From Dehalococcoidia bacterium (GTDB lineage: Bacteria > Chloroflexota > Dehalococcoidia > SM23-28-2): a stretch of DNA of 64,000 nt. Where the stretch lies: positions 1 through 64,000 of the forward strand of contig JAUWYP010000008.1 in the NCBI GenBank assembly GCA_030615765.1. Reading direction: 5' to 3'. Both the position numbers and the translations under genes were made by a program. This document shows, piece by piece, positions 36,491 through 45,999 of the stretch. Positions within the stretch are counted from its first letter, which is position 1. Every line of letters starts with the position of its first letter. The notes under the pieces are model-generated. The model worked only from the letters and a program-made list of their open reading frames with translations, was not told the origin of the DNA and did no database searches.

Positions 36491-38183
36491 GAAGGCAAGG
36501 CCCACCGGCGCATTCTCTTATCGCACCCGCGCCAGCTATCTCGATCGCCTCCAGCGGGAGACCTTCGACCTGGTTATCATCGGCGGCGGCATCACCGGCG
36601 CCGGCATCGCCCGCGACGCCGCCATGCGCGGCCTATCGGTGGCCCTCCTGGAGAAGGGTGACTTCGCCGCAGGCACCAGCAGCAGGTCCTCCAAGATGAT
36701 CCACGGCGGCCTCCGCTACCTCAAGTATCTCCAGATCCGTCTGGTCAAGGAGTCCCTGCGAGAGCGCGAGGTGCTCTTGAAGATCGCTCCTCACCTGGTT
36801 CACCCCTTCCCCTACATCCTGCCGGTCTACGAGGGCGGCCCCGCCAGCCGCCTGCAACTAAAGGTGGGCCTGGTGGCCTACGACCTCCTGGCCGGCTCCC
36901 GCCGTGTCGAACATCACACCATGCTCTCTGCCGACGAGCTCCTGAGGATGGAGCCCGCCCTCCGCCCGGACGGACTGCGAGGCGGCGTTCGCTACTTCGA
37001 CTGCCTGGTGGACGACGCCCGCCTCACCCTGGCCACCATTCGCTCCGCGGCCCGTCACGGTGCCGCCGTGCTCAGCTACGCCGAGGTCACCGAACTCGGG
37101 CGAGACGAGGACCGGGTGACCGGCGTCCGCTTCCATGACCGCCTGGACGGTCGCACTGGCGCCGTTCGGGCTCGGGTCGTGGTCAACGCCACCGGCCCTT
37201 GGACAGACGATCTGCGGGCCAAGGGCGGGGCGTCCCCCATGCTCCGCCCAACGAAGGGGATTCATCTCACGCTCCCTCGCTCCAGCCTCCCCCTATCCGC
37301 CATCATCGCCTTCCCCGCCCTCGATGATCGCCTCATCTTCGCTGTCCCCCTGGGAGACTGCACCTACGTAGGAACGACCGATACAGACTACACCGCCAGC
37401 CCCGATCAGGCGAAAGCCGACGCTGCCGACGTGGAGTACCTTCTGGGCTCGGTCAACGCCACCTTTCAGGGAACGCACCTGTCACCATCAGACGTGATCT
37501 CCACCTGGGCAGGGGTGCGCCCTCTGGTGTTCGAGGAGGGTGCTCCCTCGGACGTGCCCAGGGACTACGAGATCCAGATCGAGCCCGCAGGGCTGGCCTC
37601 CATCGCCGGTGGCAAGCTCACCACCTACCGGGCCATGGCCGAGGAGCTACTGGACCACGTCCTGGCGCAGGAAGGAAAGCGCTTCAACTGGTCGGCGGCG
37701 CCCTGCCGCACGGCCGAGAGTCCCCTTCCCGGTGGCCACCTAGACGGATTCGCACGCTTCGGCGAAGCGACGGCCTCCGCCCTCGAGGAAAGCTGGGGGC
37801 TCTCCCGCCTGGCTGCCGAGCGGCTGGTGCGCACATATGGCACAGAGTACGTGAAGGTCCTGGGATACGCCCTGCCGGACCGGCGGCTCCTCCGCCCCCT
37901 GGTGCCCGGTGGCTCCGTGCTGGGAGTGGAGGCCATCTACGCCGCCGCCGAGGAGATGGCCCTCACCCTGGAGGATTTCATGGCCCGTCGCACAGACCTG
38001 ATGCTCTTCGATCACAACCACGGCCTGTATGCAGCGGACGACGCGGCGCGCCTCATGGCTACGGTCCTGGGCTGGGATCGGCGGGAGCGGCGGCGCCAGG
38101 TGCAACGCTACCGGGAGGCGGTGGCCGCCATGACCGCCTTCGCCGCCGACGAGGAACCAGCCACTGCCAAAGAGCTGCCCTGA
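36477..38183 (+). CDS. glpD: Glycerol-3-phosphate dehydrogenase/oxidase (FAD)
   Basis: DLVIIGGGITGAGIARDAAMRGLSVALLEKGDFAAGTSSRSSKMIHGGLRYL; overlaps neighbours (translational coupling). Confidence 0.92.
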   Translation: MLMFRKARPTGAFSYRTRASYLDRLQRETFDLVIIGGGITGAGIARDAAMRGLSVALLEKGDFAAGTSSRSSKMIHGGLRYLKYLQIRLVKESLREREVLLKIAPHLVHPFPYILPVYEGGPASRLQLKVGLVAYDLLAGSRRVEHHTMLSADELLRMEPALRPDGLRGGVRYFDCLVDDARLTLATIRSAARHGAAVLSYAEVTELGRDEDRVTGVRFHDRLDGRTGAVRARVVVNATGPWTDDLRAKGGASPMLRPTKGIHLTLPRSSLPLSAIIAFPALDDRLIFAVPLGDCTYVGTTDTDYTASPDQAKADAADVEYLLGSVNATFQGTHLSPSDVISTWAGVRPLVFEEGAPSDVPRDYEIQIEPAGLASIAGGKLTTYRAMAEELLDHVLAQEGKRFNWSAAPCRTAESPLPGGHLDGFARFGEATASALEESWGLSRLAAERLVRTYGTEYVKVLGYALPDRRLLRPLVPGGSVLGVEAIYAAAEEMALTLEDFMARRTDLMLFDHNHGLYAADDAARLMATVLGWDRRERRRQVQRYREAVAAMTAFAADEEPATAKELP

Positions 38184-39100
38184 TGCCAGACCTTATCCTC
38201 ATCGTCAACCCCCACTCCGCCAACGGCTCCACCGGCCGCCGCTGGCCAGCCATCGAGGACAAGCTGCGCTCGCTGCTCCCCCCGTTCGATGTCGCCTTCA
38301 CCGAGCGCGTGGGCCACGCCACCGCCATCGCCCGCGAGGCCGCCGGTCGATACGGCTGCGTCGCCCTCGTGGGCGGCGACGGCACCGTCAACGAGGTCGC
38401 CAACGGCCTCATCGCCGACGATCGCCCCCTGCGCTCCGACCTGGCCCTGGGGGTCATCTGCCGCGGCACCGGATCGGACTTCATCCGCACCCTGGGCATC
38501 CCCCGCGATCTGGAAGGAGCCGCCGAGCGCCTGGCCATGGGCCAGATGCGGGAGATCGACGTGGGCAAGATCCGCTTTCGCAGCCCGGACGGAAGCGAGG
38601 CCGTTCGCTACTTCCTCAACGAGGCCGATATCGGCATGGGAGCCGTAGTCTGCGACCGAGTCAATCGCAGCTCCAAGAGGCTGGGCGGACGCCTCTCCTT
38701 CCTGCGGGCCATCCTGATCACCACGCTGACCTACCGCGGTCACCTGGTGACCCTCTCCCTCGACGGCGCTCCCGCCCAGCAAATGCTTCTGGGCAATGCC
38801 TGGTTCGCCAACGGCCAGTACTCCGGCGGCGGCATCCGCATGGCACCCCGCGCTCGTCTGGACGACGGCCTTCTGGATGTGGTGTGCATGGGCGACATGA
38901 GCCGGCTGCAAAAGGTTTTTTCCTTTCGCAAGCTGCGCAGCGGCGCCTTCGTCGACCTGCCCCAGGTCACCTACCGCACCGCCCGCCGGATCGAGGCCGA
39001 GTCCGCGGCGACAGTGGGCATCTCCACCGAGGGCGAGGTCATCGGCACCCTGCCCGCCACCTTCGAGCTCATCGGCGAGCGCCTCAAGGTCATCGCCTAG
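38183..39100 (+). CDS. Diacylglycerol/lipid kinase family protein
   Basis: LILIVNPHSANGSTGRRW; LVGGDGTVNEVANGL; GTGSDFIRTLGIP. Confidence 0.9.
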   Translation: MPDLILIVNPHSANGSTGRRWPAIEDKLRSLLPPFDVAFTERVGHATAIAREAAGRYGCVALVGGDGTVNEVANGLIADDRPLRSDLALGVICRGTGSDFIRTLGIPRDLEGAAERLAMGQMREIDVGKIRFRSPDGSEAVRYFLNEADIGMGAVVCDRVNRSSKRLGGRLSFLRAILITTLTYRGHLVTLSLDGAPAQQMLLGNAWFANGQYSGGGIRMAPRARLDDGLLDVVCMGDMSRLQKVFSFRKLRSGAFVDLPQVTYRTARRIEAESAATVGISTEGEVIGTLPATFELIGERLKVIA

Positions 39101-39332
39101 GCCACGCCCCACCACCTCCTGGCGTAGCAAGCGCGTGCGGTGAGAGCGACCACTGCCGCAGCCGCCAGTGCGGCCAGGGCGGGGTAATTGTGGCCCGTCG
39201 AATCAGATATGTCGGGGAATTCCGCTAGTCCGCCAACAGGTACGTCATGTTATAATTCCCGTATTCCGAGCGGCAGGCGGGGCTGCTGTCCTGCGATGCG
39301 GAGCCAGGCACGGGGTCGAGGAGGAGAGAACC

Positions 39333-40412
39333 ATGGACAACAGGAAGGAACTCACGCGGTTCGCCATCGACTTCGTGATGAGCCAGGGTGCCTCTGTCGC
39401 GGGAATCGCGACTACCGACACGCTGGCCGGCGGCCCCCCGTCGACCGACCTCCAGTACGTGCTGCCGGGGGCGAGATCCGCAGTGACGTTTGCCGTCCCG
39501 CTCGACGTGGAGAAGATCGAGCGCTACCTGAGCAAGCAGGATCATGCAGGCCACCAGGAAGACAACATCCAGACCAACCTGCTGGCGACCGGCATCGCCG
39601 TTGGCCTCGCCACGTATCTCGACCAGCACGGATACCCCTCCTCCGCGGTGGCTGCGAACGCGGTCTACCGCAAGGACACCCCCGGAGGCATGCTCGACTT
39701 CATGCCCGACATCTCGCACCGCTACCTGGCCGTCCGCTCCGGCGTCGGCTGGTTCGGGCTGTCGGGCAACGTCATCACCAAGACCCACGGCGCGGCCGTG
39801 ATCCTCGGCTCCGTGGTCACGACAGCCGAGCTCGAGCCGACCGAGCCGCTTCCTCCCGAGGAGAAGTACTGCGACGAGTGCCAGCTCTGTATGGCGTCCT
39901 GCCTATCGGGCCTGATGCATAAGAAAGAGCGGACCACCGTGACCATCGGCGGCATGGAGTTCAGCTACTCGAAGCGGCGGAGCTACCACCGCTGCGATCT
40001 CGTCTGCGGCGGCTTCACTGGACTGGCGAAGAACGGCAAGTGGTCCACGTGGTCTCCGGGCCGGTTCACGATCCCCCAGAAAGAAGAGGAGTTCCTACCG
40101 GCGTTGCGCAAGGCGGTCGTGAGCTCGTGGGGTCGGCCCGAGATCGAGGGCGGCTTCCACCACCCGGCGATGCCGGGCCACCGGAAGCTCAACTTCACCT
40201 GCGGCAACTGCCAGCTCATCTGTCACCCTGACCGCGAGGAGCGCAAGCGCCGCCGCAAGCTGCTGATCAAGAGCGGAGTCGTCGTGCAGCACGCCGATGG
40301 CTCGCTGGAGGCGGTTTCGCCTGAGATCGCCGAGAAACACCTAGCCGAGATGAGCCCAGAACAGCGAGCCTGTTACGAGGAGGTTCGAGCCGTGGCGGGC
40401 GCTGTGAGGTAG
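39333..40412 (+). CDS. Epoxyqueuosine reductase-like (QueG-related) [4Fe-4S] protein
   Basis: LAVRSGVGWFGLSGNVITKTHGAAVILGSVVTTAEL; CDECQLCMASC; CGNCQLICHPD; ATG 39333 with GAGGAGAG SD. Confidence 0.75.
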   Translation: MDNRKELTRFAIDFVMSQGASVAGIATTDTLAGGPPSTDLQYVLPGARSAVTFAVPLDVEKIERYLSKQDHAGHQEDNIQTNLLATGIAVGLATYLDQHGYPSSAVAANAVYRKDTPGGMLDFMPDISHRYLAVRSGVGWFGLSGNVITKTHGAAVILGSVVTTAELEPTEPLPPEEKYCDECQLCMASCLSGLMHKKERTTVTIGGMEFSYSKRRSYHRCDLVCGGFTGLAKNGKWSTWSPGRFTIPQKEEEFLPALRKAVVSSWGRPEIEGGFHHPAMPGHRKLNFTCGNCQLICHPDREERKRRRKLLIKSGVVVQHADGSLEAVSPEIAEKHLAEMSPEQRACYEEVRAVAGAVR

Positions 40413-40495
40413 CGGCATCACCTCGGCGCTGCGTTATGTGGTAAGAATACCGCCTCCTGGCGTACCGCCCGCTTCCGCCGACAGCGCTCAGCGCC

Positions 40496-41266
40496 TCATC
40501 CGAGCGCGATCCCGACCCGGCACCGGATGGAGAGGCAATTTCGCATGACACTCCCGCCCGGCAGCCGGGTCTCGCGCGGTCCGAACTCGATGTCGGTTCC
40601 CCCAACCCTGTTGTAAACCTCTACCGCCGTCATCGGGAAGGGGATGCTGCATTGCTCGAGTTGTGCCTCAGCATAGCGCATCCTCGCTGCGGCCGCTGAC
40701 TGTAGTTCGAAGAACTCGATCTTCAGGGCGTCGCCATTCGAATACTTCACGGAGACCAGCTTCCCAGACGGCGGGCTTTCGAGGTCGTCCGGATTACCAC
40801 GGCTCAGCCAGAAGTTGTCTTGGATCTCCATCCGGGGCTCGTGCGATGTGGTGAGCATCCGAATATTTAGCAGTAGATACCCCTCTTCATCCCGACTAAA
40901 CCAGATGACCGGCTCACTGCGGAATTCGAAGATGATCGGTGTCTCGTAGTAGAAGTTGCCGCCCACAACGGCCAGAAGGCTGTGGCGCATCCATACGAAC
41001 CGACCTCTTAGCTCCTCCGCCCGCTCCGCTCCTTGCCGCTTGAAGCCGTGCAGCTGTCCCTTGCTGAATGCACCGGCATCGGCCATAGCATGATGCTCGC
41101 CGCAAAGTGCGATCATGCCAGCCGGATCGTGGTGCTCGCGCTCAGCCCAAGGTGGATCAAAATGGTGCCACCACAGGTACGGATTGCCGCAGTCAGGCAC
41201 AGGGCATCCGAAACCGACCTCACGTCGGAGCTGACGGCGGACGGTGGCTGGTGGCGTTCTGTTCAT
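40496..41266 (-). CDS. HNH-nuclease-like protein with C-terminal domain of unknown function
   Basis: RREVGFGCPVPDCGNPYLWWHHFDPPWAEREHHDPAGMIALCGEHHAMAD resembles an HNH zinc-finger; C-terminal ~180 aa beta-rich. Confidence 0.65.
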   Translation of the reverse strand: MNRTPPATVRRQLRREVGFGCPVPDCGNPYLWWHHFDPPWAEREHHDPAGMIALCGEHHAMADAGAFSKGQLHGFKRQGAERAEELRGRFVWMRHSLLAVVGGNFYYETPIIFEFRSEPVIWFSRDEEGYLLLNIRMLTTSHEPRMEIQDNFWLSRGNPDDLESPPSGKLVSVKYSNGDALKIEFFELQSAAAARMRYAEAQLEQCSIPFPMTAVEVYNRVGGTDIEFGPRETRLPGGSVMRNCLSIRCRVGIALG

Positions 41267-41461
41267 CGCTCAAGACATAGTAAGCGACCGCGCAATCTCC
41301 TCCCCATATTACCACCCTTTGCCGCCCACAGCGCGGTTCGGGTAGCCTCCCCTGCCCCCTCGCTCCCGCCCAGCGCCTTGCCCCTAACGAGCCCAGATTG
41401 TAACCTACTACTGAGGCGGGCCGAGCGGCCCGCCGAACAGTGTCCGGGAGAAGACGACACC

Positions 41462-42664
41462 ATGGCGGAAACAGCCCTCGCTGGGCTCAACGTCCTCGAG
41501 TACTCCCAGATGATCAGCGGGCCCTACTGCGGCAAGCTCCTCGCCGACCTCGGCGCCGAGGTCATCAAGGTCGAGCAGCCGCCGGAGGGCGACCCCGCCC
41601 GCACCAGAGGCCCCTTCCCCGACGATGTCCCCCATCCCGAGAAGAGCGGCCTCTTCCTCTACCTCAACACCAACAAGCTGGGCATCACCCTCAACCCCCG
41701 CACAACCGCCGGCCGCCGGGTCTTCGAGCGCCTGGCCGAGCAGGCCGACGTCCTCATCGAGGACCGCCCCCCCGGCGAGATGGCCGAGCTGGGCCTGGAC
41801 TACGCCAGCCTCAGCGCCGTCAACCCCCGCCTCATCTTCACCTCCATCACCCCTTTCGGTCAGACGGGCCCCTACCGCGACTACAAGAGCTATCACCTGA
41901 ATCTCTATCACGCCAGCGGTCACTCCTCCTTCTTCTACGTCGCTCCCAAAGAGAAGCGAAACGAACCGCCGGTCGTGGCCGGAGGCCAGGTGGGTGACTA
42001 CGACGGCGGCCTGACCGCCGCAGTGGCCACCCTGGCCGCCCTCTTCGCCCGCCTGACCACCGGCCAGGGCCAGCACATCGATATCTCCAAGTTCGAGGCG
42101 CTCCTCTCCCTGGAGCGAGTAGTGGTGGCCCGCTTCGCCAACACGCCGGAGCCGCCCGCCTGGCCGGGGATGGTAGGAGGGCTCATGCCCTGCCGGGATG
42201 GACACGTGGTGATCACCCCCGTTCAGAATCACCAGTGGCAGGCGTTGATGGAGCTGATGGGCAACCCCGCCTGGGCCCAGGACGAAAACTGCCGCGATGA
42301 GACCACTCGCTCCCTGCACCGCGACGAGATCCAGCCCCTCCTGGAAGAGTGGATGGCCCAACACCCCAAGGAGGAGCTCTATCACAAGGGACAGGCCCTC
42401 GGCGTTCCCATCGGGCCCGTGCGCACGGCGGCGGAGATCGCGAACTGGCCACAGGCGCGTCAGCGCGGCTTCTTCGCCCACCTCGACCATCCCCAGGCGG
42501 GGAGGCTGGAGTACCCCACCGCTGGCCATAAAATGTCCGAGACGCCCTGGCGGGGCGAACGAGCCGCTCCCCTCCTCGGCGAGCACAATGAGCAGGTCTA
42601 CCGCGGCCGCCTGGGCTACTCGAAGGAGCAACTGGACACGATGGCCGCTGATGGCACCATCTAG
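41462..42664 (+). CDS. CaiB/BaiF family CoA transferase
   Basis: LAGLNVLEYSQMISGPYCGKLLADLGAEVIKVEQPPEGDPAR; ATG at 41462 preferred over the longer track start, which overlaps the HNH gene. Confidence 0.92.
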   Translation: MAETALAGLNVLEYSQMISGPYCGKLLADLGAEVIKVEQPPEGDPARTRGPFPDDVPHPEKSGLFLYLNTNKLGITLNPRTTAGRRVFERLAEQADVLIEDRPPGEMAELGLDYASLSAVNPRLIFTSITPFGQTGPYRDYKSYHLNLYHASGHSSFFYVAPKEKRNEPPVVAGGQVGDYDGGLTAAVATLAALFARLTTGQGQHIDISKFEALLSLERVVVARFANTPEPPAWPGMVGGLMPCRDGHVVITPVQNHQWQALMELMGNPAWAQDENCRDETTRSLHRDEIQPLLEEWMAQHPKEELYHKGQALGVPIGPVRTAAEIANWPQARQRGFFAHLDHPQAGRLEYPTAGHKMSETPWRGERAAPLLGEHNEQVYRGRLGYSKEQLDTMAADGTI

Positions 42665-42679
42665 CTATAGGACTACCAC

Positions 42680-43891
42680 ATGACGAAAGGACCCCTGGAG
42701 GGCGTCAGAATCCTCGACTTCACCTGGGCCTGGGCCGGGCCTCACGCCACCCTGCTTCTGGCCCTCCTGGGAGCGGAGGTCATCAAGGTGGAGAGCCGCC
42801 GTCGCCTCGACCACACCCGCCTGCGCTCCCTGATGACCGGGCCAACCATGACCAGCCCCGATCACTCGGTCATCTTCAACGACATTAACGCCGGCAAGCT
42901 GAGCCTGACCCTAAACCTCAGCCAGCCCAAAGCGGTCGAGATAGCGAAGAGGGTTGCCCAGATAAGCGATGTAGTGACCCAGAACATGCGCCCTGGCGTG
43001 ATGGACAGGCTCGGCCTGGGCTACGACGACCTCAAGGCAGTAAAGCCCGACATCATCATGCTGTCCTCCTCGGCCGTGGGCTCCACCGGGCCGGAGCGCA
43101 CCTACGCGGGCTACGCCCCCACCTTCGCCGCCATGGGCGGCCATGCCTACATCACCGGCCACACCAATGGCCCTCCCACGCCCCTCAGTGGAGCCGTCGA
43201 CCTGCGGGTGGGCACCACTTCCGCCTTCGCCATCCTCGCCGCCCTCCACTATCGAGCACGCACCGGCAAGGGCCAGCACATCGACCTCTCGTCAACCGAA
43301 GCCGTCAGCGCCCTTATCGGGCACATCTTCATGGACTACAGCATGAACGGTCGAGTGCAGACCAGGGCAGGAAACCGCGACCACCTCATGGCTCCCCACA
43401 ACTGCTACCCCTGCCTGGGCGACAACAAGTGGGTGACCGTCGCCATCGCCTGCGATGAGGAGTGGGATGCCCTCCGCCAGGTAGTAGGCGACAGCCGCCT
43501 GGAAGACGAACGATTCGCCGATGCCGCCAGCCGCTGGCAAAACCAGGAGGCTTTGGACCAGCTCATCGGCGAGTGGACCTCCAGCCGCAGCCAGGAGGAA
43601 GTGACCCAGGCCTTGCAGAAGGTAGGCGTGGCAGCCATGCCCGTCCTCGACGGGCCAGCGCTGGTCCAGGACACCCATCTCCGCGCGCGAGGCGTCCTGC
43701 AGTCCCTGGACCACCCGGCCATCGGCGAGAAGCTGACGGTGAGCCCGCCCTGGAGGTTCTCGCGGACCCCGGCCCAAATTAGCCGTCCGGGCCCCCTCCT
43801 GGGTGGCCACAACCAGTACGTGCTGGGAGAGCTCCTGGGCATGCCGAGCGAGGAGATCGAGAGGCTGGTGGCCGAGGAAGTGGTCTACTAG
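42680..43891 (+). CDS. CaiB/BaiF family CoA transferase
   Basis: LEGVRILDFTWAWAGPHATLLLALLGAEVIKVES; KGQHIDLSSTEAVSALIG. Confidence 0.92.
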   Translation: MTKGPLEGVRILDFTWAWAGPHATLLLALLGAEVIKVESRRRLDHTRLRSLMTGPTMTSPDHSVIFNDINAGKLSLTLNLSQPKAVEIAKRVAQISDVVTQNMRPGVMDRLGLGYDDLKAVKPDIIMLSSSAVGSTGPERTYAGYAPTFAAMGGHAYITGHTNGPPTPLSGAVDLRVGTTSAFAILAALHYRARTGKGQHIDLSSTEAVSALIGHIFMDYSMNGRVQTRAGNRDHLMAPHNCYPCLGDNKWVTVAIACDEEWDALRQVVGDSRLEDERFADAASRWQNQEALDQLIGEWTSSRSQEEVTQALQKVGVAAMPVLDGPALVQDTHLRARGVLQSLDHPAIGEKLTVSPPWRFSRTPAQISRPGPLLGGHNQYVLGELLGMPSEEIERLVAEEVVY

Positions 43892-43897
43892 GAGAAC

Positions 43898-44539
43898 CTA
43901 AATCCCCAGGAACGAATAGACGCCTGCCTCTTCCAGCCTGTCCACCACCAGATCCGCGCTAGCCAGGGCCTCCCTGGGCCGGCTCGTGGTCACGCCGATG
44001 CAGCGCATTCCCGCCCTCTTCGCCGCCTCCACCCCACCTGGCGCGTCTTCGATCACCACGCACTCTGCTGCCGCGACGCCCAGCTTCTCCGCCGCCACCA
44101 GGAAGCCCTGCGGGTCGGGCTTTCCCTTCGGCGCATCCTCCTCGGCGACCACCGCCTCAAACACCCCCTCGAGCCCGAGGGAACTGAGCACCACACGCAC
44201 GTTTTCGCGGGTGGTCGAGGAGACGATAGCTATCTTCCTGCCCCTTTGCTGAAGACGGCGCAAGACGTCTATGGCTCCAGGGATGGCTACGACCCTCCCC
44301 GCGACCTTATCCCTGTACAGCCCTTCCTTCCTTTGGGCCAGCCGTTCGACCTCTGCGGACGTAAGCTCGCCCAGGATGTCCGTCAGTATGGCATCGTTTC
44401 TCAGGCCGAAGGTGCGGCCGAAGTCGGCCTCAGCAAACCCCTTGCCCACCGACTGGAACAGCTCCTGCCAGGCCTGGAAGTGAAAGGGCGCCGAGTCCAC
44501 CAGAACGCCGTCCAGGTCCCACAAAACGGCCTTCGTCAT
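43898..44539 (-). CDS. HAD-superfamily hydrolase (beta-phosphoglucomutase-like)
   Basis: KAVLWDLDGVLVDSAPFHFQAW; AIVSSTTRENV; GKPDPQGFL; VIEDAPGGVEAAKRAGM. Confidence 0.9.
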   Translation of the reverse strand: MTKAVLWDLDGVLVDSAPFHFQAWQELFQSVGKGFAEADFGRTFGLRNDAILTDILGELTSAEVERLAQRKEGLYRDKVAGRVVAIPGAIDVLRRLQQRGRKIAIVSSTTRENVRVVLSSLGLEGVFEAVVAEEDAPKGKPDPQGFLVAAEKLGVAAAECVVIEDAPGGVEAAKRAGMRCIGVTTSRPREALASADLVVDRLEEAGVYSFLGI

Positions 44540-44637
44540 GCACTCCTCCCCTGCGGACATCACCATGAGCGCCCAAGCTGGCCATGAAATTGTACCAGGG
44601 CTGACGCAGCTATGCCCTGCCTCCTTGACGCACGCCC

Positions 44638-45975
44638 ATGGCAGACGCTAGCATTCAGCAAGCCGCCCCTATTGTCCGGCCTAAGGACCGCACTGAGCGC
44701 GGGGAGAGGATGGCGATGAGCTCTGACCCAACCGACGCCGGGCCAGGAGGCCCACAGGAAGACCCCCAACAGCGACAGCCCACGCGCCCTGGCGATAGGG
44801 AGCTTGCAGCCCGCTGCCTGGAACACGTCCGCCACCTGTCGGTGAACATTGGGCCCCGCGGCTCGACCACAGCCGCCGAGGCGGCAGCAGCCGCCTACGC
44901 CTGGGGCGCCCTGGACAAGCTGAACCTGTCGCCGCGGATGCAGCGCTTCAGCAGCGGCACCTCCCAGTGGCGACCCTTCGCCCTCGCCATCACCCTGGCC
45001 CTGCTGGCCGTCGCTGTCTATCCGCTCGCCGGCCGCGCCACTGCCATCCTGGCCACCGTGCTCGCGGCGACGACCCTGGCCTCCGCCTACCTGGAGCTGA
45101 ACTTCATCACTAACCCCATTCGCTGGCTGCTGCCCAAACGGACGAGCCAGAACGTGTGGACCGTCATCCCGCCGACGGGCACACCGACCCGACGGCTGGT
45201 ACTGGTCGGCCATCTGGACACCCACCGAACCCCCTTCGTCTTCCGATCGCCGCTTCATCTCAAGGTCTTCCGGGTTCTGGTGGTGACGGCGGGCTTCGCC
45301 AGCATGGCCGCCCTCGTGCTCCTATACATCGCCGGCTCGATCGTCCAGAGCAATATCATCTACCTCATCTCGCTCGCCCCGGCGGCACTCTTGATCCTGC
45401 ACCTGATCATGACCGTCCAGCCAGACATGACCCCCTACACGCCGGGCGCTAACGACAATGCCAGCGGCGCCGCCCTCGTCCTGACCCTGGCCGAGCGGCT
45501 GAAGGAGGAGCCCCTGGCCAACACAGAGGTGTGGACCATCAACAGCGGCTGCGAAGAGGTGGGCTGCTACGGAACCGCCGCCTTCCTGCGGGAGCATCGA
45601 GAGGAGCTTAAGGAGGCCTACTTCATCGCCCTCGATTCGGTGGCTGGGCCCGGCTCCGGCCCCTGCTACATCACCCGCGAGGGCATGACCTGGCCCTATC
45701 GCTCCGACCCCACCCTGGTGGCCCTGGCTGGCCAGATCGCCGCCGACCAGCCGGAGCTGGGCGCCTACTCCAGCACGCTGCCGTTCGGCTTCACCGAGGG
45801 CGCCATCGGCATCAAGAACGGCCTGCCCACCCTGACCTTCGTCAACCTCCGGCCCGATGGCGTTCTCCCCTACTGGCATCGGCCGGACGACGTCTTCGAG
45901 AACGTGGACGCCGATGTGCTGACCCGCACCCAGACCTTCCTCTGGGAGCTTCTTCAGCGCATCGACAGCAAGTAG
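44638..45975 (+). CDS. M28-family metallopeptidase-like membrane protein
   Basis: LVGHLDTHR, GANDNASGAALVL, NSGCEEVGCYG metal-site motifs; TM helices near the N-terminus and between the first two motifs. Confidence 0.82.
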   Translation: MADASIQQAAPIVRPKDRTERGERMAMSSDPTDAGPGGPQEDPQQRQPTRPGDRELAARCLEHVRHLSVNIGPRGSTTAAEAAAAAYAWGALDKLNLSPRMQRFSSGTSQWRPFALAITLALLAVAVYPLAGRATAILATVLAATTLASAYLELNFITNPIRWLLPKRTSQNVWTVIPPTGTPTRRLVLVGHLDTHRTPFVFRSPLHLKVFRVLVVTAGFASMAALVLLYIAGSIVQSNIIYLISLAPAALLILHLIMTVQPDMTPYTPGANDNASGAALVLTLAERLKEEPLANTEVWTINSGCEEVGCYGTAAFLREHREELKEAYFIALDSVAGPGSGPCYITREGMTWPYRSDPTLVALAGQIAADQPELGAYSSTLPFGFTEGAIGIKNGLPTLTFVNLRPDGVLPYWHRPDDVFENVDADVLTRTQTFLWELLQRIDSK

Positions 45976-45999
45976 AGCGCCCGTCTCCTAACGCAAGAG

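Noticed and set aside
35183-36505. 440-aa minus ORF opposite the AGPS-like gene
   Set aside because: Shadow ORF; the plus frame has clear FAD-oxidase motifs.
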